Below are positions 18,293 through 29,245 of a stretch of 64,000 bases of DNA, piece after piece. The notes below the pieces were generated by a model. The model was given only the letters and a program-made list of their open reading frames with translations. It did no database searches and was not told the DNA's origin. Positions within the stretch are counted from its first letter, which is position 1; each line of letters starts with the position of its first letter. Source of the stretch: Mycolicibacterium monacense (GTDB taxonomy: Bacteria > Actinomycetota > Actinomycetes > Mycobacteriales > Mycobacteriaceae); NCBI RefSeq assembly GCF_010731575.1, contig NZ_AP022617.1, forward strand, positions 1,798,001 through 1,862,000. The letters are read 5' to 3'. Position numbers and translations under genes: made by a program.

Positions 18293-19623
18293 TCCAAGGC
18301 AGGGTGTAGCCGGCGTCGGCGCGCAGCGGTGTGCATGACGTAGACCACGACGAGGATCGTGGCGGCGATGATCACGGACCACCTCGACGTCGCCGAGAGC
18401 CGAAGGCTGCCCCACGGGGCCGCCCACTCCGCCGACGTGGCGACGGCGTACATCACCACCAGTGCCCACAGCGCCGTGCCTGCCACCGCAACCGCCCTGA
18501 GGGCCAAGGCCAGCCACCGCGTGCCGGGCCTCCGAACTGCGACCCCGGCGGCCACGCTCACGGCGATCACCGCCGCGGCGATCAGCGCAGGCGTCCCGAC
18601 ATCGTCGAGGGAGCGGAACAACGCGGGGGCCCAGACCAGCCACACGGCCAGGAAAAGCGATGCCCCCACGAGCACCGCCCCCACTGCCCGCACCGCGGTT
18701 CCCCGCCGGCCCGCCACCACCCCCAGCACCAGACACGTCAACCCCACGACCGCGAAAACCACACTGGGCGCGTAGAAGTGATCGGGCGGAATGGGCGGCG
18801 GGGCACAGTAAGCCGGCCCGAGTTGACCGCTGTCGATCGCGCAGTGCGTCATGAACAGCCCGAGGACCCACGCGACGACATAGGTCGTCAGGGCCACCAG
18901 GAGAACCGTCGTGAGCCGCTCGAGCACCCCGCGTCCGGTCGTCCGGTCGTCTTCGGTGTCCGTCGGCGCCGGGTCGGGATGCGGTGACGCTGCGGGAGGG
19001 AAGACGGCATCGCGGCGGGTGAACCACGCCGCGGCCGACACCAGGCCGGCGACCACCATCGCCGCCACCGCCAACCATTTGGCCGACGAGACCGCCATCT
19101 GGACGAAATTGAGCATGCCCCCGTCGCCCCGGTAGGCGAACTGCCCGTCGGGTCGCTTGTACATCAGCGCCGAGAGCAGGACGTATTCGACGGCGTCGCA
19201 GGCGAACGCGATCGACGGCAGCCACAGCACCCATCCGGCGCGCTGCAGTGCGGGCACCGTGATGCGCCACCAGCCACCGATCAGGATCGCGGTGAACATC
19301 AACCAGTAGCCGGCCATCACGAGGAAGTCGGGCAGCAGGATCTGCTGCACCGAGGCAGGCACCGTGCAGCCCTGCACGAGCCAGTCGAAGCGCTCACTAC
19401 CGCCGGAGAACTGGGAGGCGAAGTGCAGGATCCCGCATTTCCCGGCGATGCCGAAAAGCCACGTCGATCCGGCATTGAAGGCGACGAACCCGACGATCGC
19501 CGCGACGATCAGTCGGCGGGAGCCACCCGCCCGCGCGTACGCACGCACCGCGGCACAGGCGCGGGTGCCGTCCCCGCGCGCCGCGTCCTCGACGATGACG
19601 TCATTCCTCGCCTGCCCCGCCAT
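18277..19623 (-). CDS. Polytopic membrane protein of unknown function
   Basis: A 448-residue protein with about ten hydrophobic segments in two blocks separated by a charged, Pro/Asp-rich linker (near 215-235). The extracytoplasmic loop after the first helix contains two cysteines (GKCGILHF and VQGCTVPAS), and the loop in the second block has two more (THCAIDS and AYCAPPP), which could form disulfides. I do not recognise the family. No neighbours on the same strand suggest a function. Confidence 0.6.
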   Translation of the reverse strand: MAGQARNDVIVEDAARGDGTRACAAVRAYARAGGSRRLIVAAIVGFVAFNAGSTWLFGIAGKCGILHFASQFSGGSERFDWLVQGCTVPASVQQILLPDFLVMAGYWLMFTAILIGGWWRITVPALQRAGWVLWLPSIAFACDAVEYVLLSALMYKRPDGQFAYRGDGGMLNFVQMAVSSAKWLAVAAMVVAGLVSAAAWFTRRDAVFPPAASPHPDPAPTDTEDDRTTGRGVLERLTTVLLVALTTYVVAWVLGLFMTHCAIDSGQLGPAYCAPPPIPPDHFYAPSVVFAVVGLTCLVLGVVAGRRGTAVRAVGAVLVGASLFLAVWLVWAPALFRSLDDVGTPALIAAAVIAVSVAAGVAVRRPGTRWLALALRAVAVAGTALWALVVMYAVATSAEWAAPWGSLRLSATSRWSVIIAATILVVVYVMHTAARRRRLHPALDQTES

Positions 19624-19707
19624 GGTCCGTATCTAACACAGGCGTTCCGCACCTCGGCGGGCATTGCGCGGTCTTACTCGGCGACTACTTGCGATTCCAA
19701 GAACCGA

Positions 19708-21774
19708 TCACCGCAGCAGCGTGGTGATCGCCGCCGTGAGTTCGGGTGAATCCGACGTCGTGAGGTTCTGGTACTGGCCCCCGGTCGTCCGCGCGACGGT
19801 CTCCCACGTCCCGCGGTCGGGGTCGTCACCGAAGTCGATGACGTTGACGGCCACCGGCCGGGCCGGATCGAACGCGTCGCGGATGAACGCTTCGAGTCCC
19901 GCACCGTCGAGTGTCCGGTCGGTGTGCGGACCCTGGGTGATCACCAGCACCGAATTGGGTTGTCCCGCGCGGAAGTTGGCCATCGCCTCGTTGTAGACCA
20001 GACGCAGCGTGGTGAACGACACCGCGCCGCCGGAGGTCGACGAGAGCGTGTCGAGTGTCGTGGTCAACGCGGCGGACCGCGGTTGACCGTCGACCGGTTC
20101 GGACAGCGGACCGGTGGTGATCTGCGAGTTGCCCGCGGCGGCGTCGAACGTCCACAGCCCCAGTGCCGTCGTCGGCGGAAGCGCATCGACCCGGGGGATC
20201 AGCGCGTTGACGACGTTGCCCATCCTCGTGTTGTCGCCTTCCGCACCGGGCATGGACAGATCGAGCATGATCGTCGTCGTGGAGGCCTGCGCCGGTGAGG
20301 TCAGGGCCTCGGCCAGTTTCACCCGTGCCGCATCGTCGCCGACCGACAACGGCGCCGCCAGCTTCGGGAAGTCGGTGACGTCGCTCGGCGGGGGTGTGCC
20401 GCCCTGGGTGCGGAACCCGGCCTTGGCGAGTTCGTTCATGCGATCGGGCTCACGCATGAACCGGGCGAACTGGCTGGCCGCAGTGACCTGTTCACGTGAG
20501 AGCCAGTCGCCCGACAGCAGCACGGTCGGGTAGTCGGCGGTCGCCACCGGACCCGGCGGTAGCCACGAGGCCAGTTCGGATTTCGCATCGGGCGACGACG
20601 CGGCACGCGCCACCACTTGCTGTTCGGTCGTCGCGACGGCGTGCACCGGCGCCTTCGCCGGATCTCCGGAGGTCAGCAGCGCCTTCATGGCGGCGTCGGC
20701 GGTATCGGCGGGCAGTTCGGGTGCGCCGGCGGACAGGGTGTTGATCGCGCTGATCCCGTCGGTCGCGGGTGCGCCGTCGGGGCTCGCCGCGGCGGCGACG
20801 GCCTCGGCCGCCAGATACGACGCGTCGGCGTTGCCGCTACGTGGCAGCGCGAGCTTCAGCGCGCCCCACCCGGGCAGGCCGAGTCCGTCGAGCGCTGTCG
20901 GATTGGTCTGCAGGCCGGGCAGGGTGCCCCAGTTCTGCTGCGCCAGGGCGGGTTTGAGCTCGGGCCGCACGGCCAAGACGACCGGTGTGCTGACCAGGGT
21001 GCGTGAATCGCTGACCGTCTTCTGGTCCGTCGCGGCCTCGAGCCGGGCCGCCGAGACACCGCTCGCGGGAATCCACAGCGCCGGACGCTCGCCGAGGTCA
21101 CCGGGCCAGGTGTCGCCGAAGCCCTTGATGACCTGCTCGGAACCGGCCGGTTTGACGCCCACCTTCACACAGCGGTCACCCACCGGGGCGGCGTTCTCGT
21201 TGTACTGGTCGGCCAGTCCGCCGATCGTCTCCGCGATCGACGGGTCGGCCAGCACGGCGACGTCGAGGTTGCCGTCGACGCACCGCGCCGATGCGGCGTC
21301 GCTGCGTTCGGAGAGGGCGTCACCGAAGAAGCGCCACAGGATGACCCCGCCGACCACGACGACGACCGTGACGAGCGCGGCGATGACCCCGATGCTGAGG
21401 CCGCGCCGTCCGGGCGTCACCGCCCGGTGGCTGCCGGTCCAATCGCCGCCGTCCCAGGTGCCGCCGTGTGCGGGTCCGGACGGTTCGGCGGGTGGCTGGG
21501 CCCCCGCGGTGACCGGATGGTCGTCGGCGTACTCGTCGGCGTACTCGTCGGCGTACTCGTCGGCATACTCACTGTCGGCATAGTCGCCGTCGGCGTACTC
21601 GTCGGTGTAGTCGCCCTGGCGTGCATCCGCACCCTCGGGCTGTGCCGGGAACTCGCCACTGTGCCGACCCGACGGGCCGTCGTCGGAGCCGTATCCACCG
21701 TCGTCGATCCTGTCGTCGGGGACGCCGGCGTCGTCGTCGGAGTCCTCAGGATCGGGAATGCTGTGCCTACCCAT
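19708..21774 (-). CDS. Membrane-anchored solute-binding-like/von Willebrand factor A protein (Rv1836c homologue)
   Basis: A 688-residue protein corresponding in position and layout to M. tuberculosis Rv1836c (677 residues) next to glcB. Residues 1-125 are acidic and low-complexity with an ADEY repeat. One membrane helix lies at ~126-150 (GVIAALVTVVVVVGGVILW). Then follows an extracytoplasmic periplasmic-binding-like domain and, from about 500, a vWA-like domain: TTIMLDLSMPG gives a DxSxx MIDAS-like motif and NSVLVITQGPHTD a second acidic loop. Such fusions are thought to act as surface assembly or ligand-binding proteins; no ligand is known. Convergent with nothing; it is likely co-transcribed with glcB (105-bp gap). 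Confidence 0.75.
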   Translation of the reverse strand: MGRHSIPDPEDSDDDAGVPDDRIDDGGYGSDDGPSGRHSGEFPAQPEGADARQGDYTDEYADGDYADSEYADEYADEYADEYADDHPVTAGAQPPAEPSGPAHGGTWDGGDWTGSHRAVTPGRRGLSIGVIAALVTVVVVVGGVILWRFFGDALSERSDAASARCVDGNLDVAVLADPSIAETIGGLADQYNENAAPVGDRCVKVGVKPAGSEQVIKGFGDTWPGDLGERPALWIPASGVSAARLEAATDQKTVSDSRTLVSTPVVLAVRPELKPALAQQNWGTLPGLQTNPTALDGLGLPGWGALKLALPRSGNADASYLAAEAVAAAASPDGAPATDGISAINTLSAGAPELPADTADAAMKALLTSGDPAKAPVHAVATTEQQVVARAASSPDAKSELASWLPPGPVATADYPTVLLSGDWLSREQVTAASQFARFMREPDRMNELAKAGFRTQGGTPPPSDVTDFPKLAAPLSVGDDAARVKLAEALTSPAQASTTTIMLDLSMPGAEGDNTRMGNVVNALIPRVDALPPTTALGLWTFDAAAGNSQITTGPLSEPVDGQPRSAALTTTLDTLSSTSGGAVSFTTLRLVYNEAMANFRAGQPNSVLVITQGPHTDRTLDGAGLEAFIRDAFDPARPVAVNVIDFGDDPDRGTWETVARTTGGQYQNLTTSDSPELTAAITTLLR
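21523..21570. repeat. Four tandem copies of a 12-bp unit in the Rv1836c-like gene
   Basis: GTCGGCGTACTC is repeated four times without gaps (the fourth copy has one change, GTCGGCATACTC), followed by degenerate copies to about 21611. On the coding strand it encodes repeated ADEY. In-frame 12-bp units allow length change without frameshift. Confidence 0.9.
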
Positions 21775-21879
21775 GCCTACCCATTCCGGTCCCCGTGTTT
21801 GCGTCGTCGCTTGATCATCGCTGGGTCATCGCCGCTTTCGTCCGCGCCCCGGGCAGTCTAGTCGTCCGCCAGGACCGCC

Positions 21880-24075
21880 TCAGGCGCCGGCAACGCTGGC
21901 TTTGTACTCGCGTCGGCGTCGGTGCAGGATCGGCTCGGTGTACCCGCTGGGCTGCGTGCCGCCCGCGAGGATGAGTTCCTGCGCGGCCTGGAAGGCGATG
22001 CTGGAGTCCGGGTCGGTGGCCATCGGCTTGAAGTCCGGGTCCTTGGCGTTCTGCTCGTCGACCACCGCGGCCATCCGGCGCAGGCTGGTCTTGACGTCCT
22101 CTTCGGTGATGACGCCGTGGCGCAGCCAGTTGGCCAGCAGCTGGCTGGAGATCCGCAGCGTGGCGCGATCCTCCATCAGCGCGATGTCGTGGATGTCGGG
22201 CACCTTGGAACAACCGACACCGGCGTCGATCCAGCGGACGACGTAGCCCAGGATCGACTGGCAATTGTTGTCGACCTCCTCGCGGATCTCCTCGGGCGCC
22301 CAGGCCAGTTCCTTGGCGAGCGGGATGGTGAGCAGATCGTCGAGCGATGCGCGCTGCTTGCCCTCGAGTTCCTTGTGCACGGCGTACACGTCGACCTGGT
22401 GGTAGTGCATGGCGTGCAGCGTGGCCGCGGTCGGCGACGGCACCCATGCGGTGGTGGCGCCGGCCTTCGGCTGACCGATCTTCTGTTCGACCATGTCGGC
22501 CATCAGGTCCGTCATCGCCCACATACCCTTGCCGATCTGGGCCCGGCCCGAGAAACCGGTGGCCAGACCCACGTCGACGTTCTGGTCCTCGTAGGCCTTG
22601 ATCCACGGCTGACTCTTCATCGCGCCCTTGCGGATCATCGGACCCGCCTCCATCGAGGTGTGGATCTCGTCGCCGGTGCGGTCCAGGAACCCGGTGTTGA
22701 TGAACACCACCCGGTCGGCGGCGGCCTTGATGCACGCCTTGAGGTTCAGGGTGGTGCGGCGCTCCTCGTCCATGATGCCGACCTTGAGGGTGTTCTGCGG
22801 CAGCCCCAGGACATCCTCGACGCGGCTGAACAGGTCGACGGTGTAGGCCACCTCGGCGGGGCCGTGCATCTTGGGCTTGACGATGTAGACCGAACCCGTG
22901 CGGCTGTTGCGCAGCGGGCCGTTCGCGTCACTCTCTTTGAGACCGTGCATGGCGATCAGACCGGTGAACAGGGCGTCCTGGATACCTTCGAACACCTCGT
23001 TACCCTCGGCGTCCGTGATCGCGTCGTTGGTCATCAGATGTCCGACGTTGCGCACGAACAGCAGGCTGCGGCCGGGCAGGGTGAGCTCGCCGGAACCGTC
23101 CGGGGTGGTGTACGTGCGGTCGGGGTTGAGCACGCGGGTGAAGGTCTTGTCGCCCTTGCTGACCTCTTCGCTCAGGTCGCCGCGGTTGAGCCCCAGCCAG
23201 TTGCGGTAGCCCAGCACCTTGTCCTCGGCGTCGACCGCGGCCACCGAATCCTCGAAATCCATGATGGTGGTGACGGCGGATTCGAGCACGACGTCCTTGA
23301 CGCCGGCCTTGTCGGTCGAGCCGACGGGCGAGTCGGGGTCGATGAGGATCTCGATGTGCAGTCCGTTGTTGCGCAGCAGGATCGACCACTGCGGGGATCC
23401 GAGTTCACCGGTGTAGCCGACGAACTGGTCCGGGCCGGCCAGACCGACCCACTGGTCGTCTCCGAGCTCGACCTGCACCTGCCCGTCCTCGATTCGGAAA
23501 CCGGTGGCGTCGGCATAGGAGCCGGACGCCAACGGCGCTGCGCCGTCGAGGAATTCGCGCGCGTAGGCGATCACCTTGTCGCCACGGACGCGGTTGTAGC
23601 TGGTGCCCTTCTCGGCGCCGTCCTCCTCGCTGATGACGTCGGTGCCGTACAGCGCGTCATAGAGCGAACCCCACCGCGCGTTGGCCGCGTTGAGCGCGAA
23701 GCGGGCGTTGAGCACCGGCACCACCAACTGCGGGCCTGCGGTCGTGGTGATTTCGTCGTCGACGCCTGCGGTGGTGATCGTGAAGTCACCCGGATCGGGT
23801 TCGAGGTAGCCGATCTCGGTGAGGAACTGCTTGTACTCGTCGGCGTCGTGCGGACCGATCGCCCGCTGCCGGTGCCACTTGTCGATCTGCGCCTGCAGGT
23901 CGTCGCGGCGGGCGAGCAGTTCCTGGTTGCGCGGGGTCAGGTCGGTGACGACCTTGTCGACACCCGACCAGAAGCTGTCCGGGTCGAGATCGGTACCGGC
24001 CAGCGCCTCATCGGTGATGAAGTCGTAGAGCGCGCGGGCCACGCGCAGGTTTCCCACCGTCACGCGATCAGTCAT
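21880..24075 (-). CDS. glcB: Malate synthase G
   Basis: A 731-residue malate synthase (741 in M. tuberculosis GlcB). It condenses glyoxylate with acetyl-CoA to malate in the glyoxylate shunt. The recognisable core is complete: [28 protein letters not shown], the [14 protein letters not shown] segment, and [13 protein letters not shown]. The C-terminal catalytic-base domain carries [23 protein letters not shown] 24075 has a strong AGGAGGA ribosome-binding site; an upstream extension present in the open frame lacks one. Single gene with 59 bp to the next gene upstream. Confidence 0.97.
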   Translation of the reverse strand: MTDRVTVGNLRVARALYDFITDEALAGTDLDPDSFWSGVDKVVTDLTPRNQELLARRDDLQAQIDKWHRQRAIGPHDADEYKQFLTEIGYLEPDPGDFTITTAGVDDEITTTAGPQLVVPVLNARFALNAANARWGSLYDALYGTDVISEEDGAEKGTSYNRVRGDKVIAYAREFLDGAAPLASGSYADATGFRIEDGQVQVELGDDQWVGLAGPDQFVGYTGELGSPQWSILLRNNGLHIEILIDPDSPVGSTDKAGVKDVVLESAVTTIMDFEDSVAAVDAEDKVLGYRNWLGLNRGDLSEEVSKGDKTFTRVLNPDRTYTTPDGSGELTLPGRSLLFVRNVGHLMTNDAITDAEGNEVFEGIQDALFTGLIAMHGLKESDANGPLRNSRTGSVYIVKPKMHGPAEVAYTVDLFSRVEDVLGLPQNTLKVGIMDEERRTTLNLKACIKAAADRVVFINTGFLDRTGDEIHTSMEAGPMIRKGAMKSQPWIKAYEDQNVDVGLATGFSGRAQIGKGMWAMTDLMADMVEQKIGQPKAGATTAWVPSPTAATLHAMHYHQVDVYAVHKELEGKQRASLDDLLTIPLAKELAWAPEEIREEVDNNCQSILGYVVRWIDAGVGCSKVPDIHDIALMEDRATLRISSQLLANWLRHGVITEEDVKTSLRRMAAVVDEQNAKDPDFKPMATDPDSSIAFQAAQELILAGGTQPSGYTEPILHRRRREYKASVAGA

Positions 24076-24134
24076 CGTTTTCCTCCTCGGCCGTACTTCA
24101 CGCGCGCCACGCGGCACGCCGCCGTCGATCCAGC

Positions 24135-25052
24135 TTACCCATGGGTAACAGCGACGAATCCAGCGTGCACCGATGCCCCGCCGTCTCCCGCCAGTGCGGT
24201 GCGCAACGCGTCACATCGGGCCGCGAGTGTGGCGCGCAGCGGGGCCGCCCGGTCGGCGATGTCCTGCTGCGCCCGGATGTATTCGGCGCGTCCCGCCGGG
24301 GTTTCGATCGCGATGGGGTCGAATCCGTAGCCGCGTAGGTCATATGGGCTCGCACGCATGTCGAGCAGGCGGGCGTCGGCCGCGAGTTCCAGACAGTCCA
24401 TCACCAGATCCGAAGCCACCAGCGGTGACAGCTTGTACGACCACTTGTACAGATCCATCGCGGCATGCAGACAGCCCGGCTGTTCGGTGTCGATCTGCCG
24501 CTCACGGCTCAACGGTTCGGCATTGCGCCCGACGGCGGCCTCGGTGAAGAACCGGAACGCGTCGAAATGGCTGCAGCGCAACGACATCGACTCGACCACC
24601 GCGTCGGTGCCGGCCCGTCCGAGGCGTAACGGCACCGCGTCGTGGCGGGTGTCGGGGGAGCGGTACACCATGGCCCACTCGTGCAATCCGAAGCAGTTGA
24701 GCCGCGCCGGCCGGGCGGCGGTGGCACGCAACAGCGCGGCCACGAACTCCACCGCGTCCGCGCGTGACCGCAGGTGTTCGGCGGTCACGCCCACCCCGCC
24801 GGGCACCGCGCCGTAGCCCGACCGGGCCAGATAGGGGCGGGCTGCGTCCCCGGACAGCACCATGCCGAAGCCCGGATGCCAGCACCGCAGGTGGCGCGGA
24901 CGCAGGCTGTAGTAGGTGAACAGGAAATCCCACACCGGGTGGGTCCGGCCGGCGCGTCGCCGCGCCTGATGCGGCGCGCAGAAGGCGTCCACCCGATTTC
25001 GGTGGGTGCTCGCCCGCCGCACCCACACCGACTCGTCGAGGAGTTCGGTCAT
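24135..25052 (-). CDS. Conserved actinobacterial protein often annotated 3-methyladenine DNA glycosylase
   Basis: 305 residues, starting at an ATG that overlaps the preceding CBS-protein stop by 1 bp. Segments such as [24 protein letters not shown]-like (here with RCWHPG) and [12 protein letters not shown] identify a conserved actinobacterial family that databases label 3-methyladenine DNA glycosylase. I see no helix-hairpin-helix or other glycosylase signature, so that function is doubtful. Many His and Trp residues ([13 protein letters not shown] and HFDAFRFFT) suggest a metal or cofactor site. It ends the CNNM/CBS operon. Confidence 0.6.
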   Translation of the reverse strand: MTELLDESVWVRRASTHRNRVDAFCAPHQARRRAGRTHPVWDFLFTYYSLRPRHLRCWHPGFGMVLSGDAARPYLARSGYGAVPGGVGVTAEHLRSRADAVEFVAALLRATAARPARLNCFGLHEWAMVYRSPDTRHDAVPLRLGRAGTDAVVESMSLRCSHFDAFRFFTEAAVGRNAEPLSRERQIDTEQPGCLHAAMDLYKWSYKLSPLVASDLVMDCLELAADARLLDMRASPYDLRGYGFDPIAIETPAGRAEYIRAQQDIADRAAPLRATLAARCDALRTALAGDGGASVHAGFVAVTHG

Positions 25053-26107
25053 CACCGCCGGTGGGTTCCGTCGCGCACCGTGCCGACGAGGTCCTCCACC
25101 AGGTCTTCCAGCGCCACCATCGCGGTGACCGCACCGTCGGCGGAGGTGACCAGCGCGAGGTGGCTGTTGGTGCGGCGCAGCCGGGACAGGGCGTCGGGCA
25201 GCGGCAGCGATGCGGGCAGTTGCGGCAGCGGGCGCACCATCGACCGGTCCAGCACCGCATCGGGATCGTCGACCAGCGGCAGGACATCCTTGATGTGCAG
25301 ATAGCCCAGGTACTGGCCGGACGGCGCGGTCACGGGGAACCGGGAGTAGCCCGTCTCGGCCAGCGCCCGTTCCACCGCGGCGACCGTCGGGCCCTGACCC
25401 GGTGCCGACGCCGGGATGGCGTGGATGGTGTCCAGCGGCATCGCCACATCCCGGACGGCCCGGTTGCGGATCTGCAGGGCGCGGGTGAGCCGTGTGTGCT
25501 CCTCGGGGTCGAGCAGACCTTCGGAGACCGATTCGGCGATCATCTCCGACAGTTCGACCGTCGAGACGTTGACGTCGAGTTCGTCCTTCGGCTCCACCCC
25601 GAAGGCGCGCAGCGTGGCGTTCGCGCACCAGTTGTAGAACGCGATGAGCGGGCGCGCCGCACGGATGTAGACCAGGTAGACCGGGATCAGCAGCATCGCC
25701 GCCGACTCCGGCCCCGCGATCGCGATGTTCTTCGGAACCATCTCACCCAGCAGCACGTGCAGCGTGACCACCACGCTCAGCGCGACCACGAACGAGACGG
25801 TGTGCAGCACCGCGTCCGGGATGCCGAGCAACCCGAAGGGTTTCTCCAGCAGGTGCGCCACCGCGGGTTCGCCGACCCGGCCCAGCAGGATGGAACAGAT
25901 CGTGATGCCCAGCTGGGAACCGGCCAGCATCAGCGAGAGGTTCTCACCGGCCCGGATGACGGTCACGGCGCTGTTCTTGCCCTGTTCCGCCAGGGCCTCG
26001 AGCCGGTCGCGGCGCGCGGAGATGAGCGCGAACTCGGAGGCCACGAAGAACGCGTTGGCCCCCAGCAGCAGCACGGTCAGCAGGACGCCGAACAGATCGC
26101 CACCCAT
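25052..26107 (-). CDS. CNNM/CBS-domain membrane protein (short form, Rv1841c-like)
   Basis: A 351-residue protein with the DUF21/CNNM transmembrane domain (residues ~1-190; signature SLMLAGSQLGITICSILLGRVGEPA), followed by a CBS pair (~210-345). Unlike its neighbour it stops after the CBS pair and lacks the CorC/HlyC domain. The family is linked to Mg2+/Co2+ transport or resistance. Start ATG shares one base with the upstream gene's stop, so the pair is translationally coupled and may form a heterodimer. Confidence 0.85.
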   Translation of the reverse strand: MGGDLFGVLLTVLLLGANAFFVASEFALISARRDRLEALAEQGKNSAVTVIRAGENLSLMLAGSQLGITICSILLGRVGEPAVAHLLEKPFGLLGIPDAVLHTVSFVVALSVVVTLHVLLGEMVPKNIAIAGPESAAMLLIPVYLVYIRAARPLIAFYNWCANATLRAFGVEPKDELDVNVSTVELSEMIAESVSEGLLDPEEHTRLTRALQIRNRAVRDVAMPLDTIHAIPASAPGQGPTVAAVERALAETGYSRFPVTAPSGQYLGYLHIKDVLPLVDDPDAVLDRSMVRPLPQLPASLPLPDALSRLRRTNSHLALVTSADGAVTAMVALEDLVEDLVGTVRDGTHRR

Positions 26108-27519
26108 CAGCGGTCCTCCTCCGGCGCGGCGCCGTCTTTGCTGTGGTGGTCGTCGTTGTCGATGTGGTCGTCGGTGTCACCGCGGCGCCCGAGTTCGACC
26201 AACTCCAGCAGGTCGATCCGGCGACCGTCCATCTGCACGACCTTGGCCTGCCAGCGGATCGGATCGTCGAGCGGCCCGTCCGGATCGAACGCGGTCAGCT
26301 CGACCGAGTCGCCCACTTCCGGGATGTGTCCGAGCTCCTGCAGCACCAGCCCGCCGATGGTCTCGTACTCGCCCTCGGGGGCGCGGAAACCGGTCCCGGT
26401 GGCCACCTCGTCGATCCGCAGCAGGCCCGACACCTGCCAGCCGTCGCCGGCGGCGACCACGTCGGGGGTGGCGTCATCGTGTTCGTCGCGGACGTCGCCG
26501 ACGATCTCCTCGATCAGATCCTCGACGGTCACCATGCCGGCGGTGCCGCCGTACTCGTCGACCACCAGCGCGGTCTGCAGCCCGTTGGCGCGGATCTGGG
26601 TCATCACCGCGTCCCCGTCCAGCGTCGAGGGCACGGTGGCCACCGGGATCGCGATTGCCGCGAGGCGGGTGCGGTCGCGGTCGTCGCGCGGTACCGAGAA
26701 CACCTGTTTGACGTGGACGACGCCGATGGTCTCGTCGAGGTCACCCTCGACGATCGGGAAGCGCGAATACCCCGTTTCGATCGCCGCGGCGATGAGGTCG
26801 GCGACGGTGTCGTCGGCCTGCAGGGCCTCGATCTCGGTGCGGGGGGTCATCAGTTCCTCGGCGGTGCGCTCGCCGAACTGCAGTGACCTGTCCACCAGCA
26901 CCGCGGTCACCGGGTCGAGTGAACCGCTGCGCGCGGAGTTGCGCACGAGCGAGATCAGCTCCTGCACCGACCGCGCGGAGCGCAGCTCCTCGGCGGGTTC
27001 GATGCCCAGCCGGCGCAGGATCATGTTCGCGGTGCCGTTGGTGAGCCGGATCAGCGGCGTGAAGATCGTCGAGAAGAGCAGCTGCGGAGGTGCGGCTGCG
27101 CGGGCGGTCGGCGCCGGGCGGGCCACCGCGAGGTTCTTCGGCACGAGTTCGCCGAAGACCATCGACAGGGAGGTGGCGATCAGGATCGCGAGGAACAGGG
27201 CGACGCCGCTCGCGGCCTGTTCCGGCAGTCCGATCGCGTCCAGACCCGGCTGCAGCAGCCGGGCGACCACGGGTTCGGCCAGGTAGCCGGTGGCCAGCGT
27301 GGTGATCGAGATGCCCACCTGGGCGCCCGAGAGCTGGAAGGACAGCGTGCGGTGGGCGCGGCGCACGAGCTGGTCGCGCCGGTGCCCGCTACGGGCATTG
27401 GCCTCGACGGTGCTGCGCTCCAGCGCCGTCAACGAGAACTCGGCGGCGACGAACACCGCGGTACCCGCGGTCAACACCACGATCGCCAACAGCGAGAGCA
27501 GGGTGTATGCGACGCTCAT
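26107..27519 (-). CDS. CNNM/CBS/CorC_HlyC-domain membrane protein (Rv1842c-like)
   Basis: A 470-residue protein: DUF21/CNNM domain (~1-200, with [24 protein letters not shown]), CBS pair (~215-340, containing [20 protein letters not shown]), and a C-terminal CorC/HlyC domain (~355-440). The extreme tail is His/Asp-rich ([13 protein letters not shown]), a possible metal-binding flourish. Full-length version of the family, upstream partner of the short CNNM gene. Likely involved in divalent cation homeostasis at the cytoplasmic membrane. Confidence 0.87.
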   Translation of the reverse strand: MSVAYTLLSLLAIVVLTAGTAVFVAAEFSLTALERSTVEANARSGHRRDQLVRRAHRTLSFQLSGAQVGISITTLATGYLAEPVVARLLQPGLDAIGLPEQAASGVALFLAILIATSLSMVFGELVPKNLAVARPAPTARAAAPPQLLFSTIFTPLIRLTNGTANMILRRLGIEPAEELRSARSVQELISLVRNSARSGSLDPVTAVLVDRSLQFGERTAEELMTPRTEIEALQADDTVADLIAAAIETGYSRFPIVEGDLDETIGVVHVKQVFSVPRDDRDRTRLAAIAIPVATVPSTLDGDAVMTQIRANGLQTALVVDEYGGTAGMVTVEDLIEEIVGDVRDEHDDATPDVVAAGDGWQVSGLLRIDEVATGTGFRAPEGEYETIGGLVLQELGHIPEVGDSVELTAFDPDGPLDDPIRWQAKVVQMDGRRIDLLELVELGRRGDTDDHIDNDDHHSKDGAAPEEDR

Positions 27520-27536
27520 CGAATCGTCACCGGTAC

Positions 27537-27555
27537 GCCGGGCCGTGGGCCCGGC
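27537..27555 (-). other. Hairpin in the leader of the CNNM operon
   Basis: GCCGGGCC-GTG-GGCCCGGC is a perfect 8-bp stem with a 3-nt loop, 18 bp upstream of the first CNNM start, where the ribosome-binding site should lie just beyond it. It could modulate translation or attenuate transcription. The 206-bp gap (27520-27725) also contains other G+C-rich inverted segments; I could not match it to a known Mg2+ riboswitch. Confidence 0.4.
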
Positions 27556-27725
27556 CGGCTAGAAGAGGGCTCGGCGTCGGGTGGCTCGATGGACGGGTGC
27601 TCGGCCCGGCAGGCCTCCGGTGCACACCGGGCCTCGGCGGGTGCCTGCGGCACGTGATCCCTTCCTCGGTCGGATGTCGGACGTCAGACGACCGACGGCG
27701 CGAATGCCCAATCGTAACTGGACTC

Positions 27726-29177
<1,452 letters not shown>

Positions 29178-29187
29178 TTACCCCGGG

Positions 29188-29235
29188 ACTGCTGCCAGAT
29201 CATGCTTCGCTGCGGAATCGCGATCTGGCCGCAGT
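29188..29235 (-). terminator. Inverted repeat after gnd, probable terminator
   Basis: ACTGCTGCCAGATC (29188-29201) and GATCTGGCCGCAGT (29222-29235) pair at 13 of 14 positions, with a 20-nt loop. It starts 11 bp past the gnd stop and ends 26 bp before the guaB1 start, so it would separate the two leftward genes. Confidence 0.6.
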
Positions 29236-29245
29236 CTCGGCGAAA

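Noticed and set aside
21523-21611. CRISPR-like repeats
   Set aside because: The 12-bp units are contiguous, in frame, without spacers, and lie inside a coding sequence.
21922-24330. An 802-codon open frame antisense to glcB
   Set aside because: It is the mirror of a G+C-rich gene: low-complexity His/Val/Arg/Gly composition, no ribosome-binding site, no family motifs. The same applies to long antisense frames at 731-2323, 10353-11786, 15460-16809, 25061-27286, 28044-29177, 38276-39580, 46997-48097 and 57240-58679.
24135-25052. DNA repair function from the usual 3-methyladenine glycosylase label
   Set aside because: No recognised glycosylase motif is visible, and operon context points to a membrane or metal-related role; only a conserved-protein call is supported.
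27520-27725. Mg2+ (M-box) riboswitch before the CNNM operon
   Set aside because: Metal-linked genes made this worth testing, but I could not find the conserved M-box core by eye; only a short hairpin is supported.
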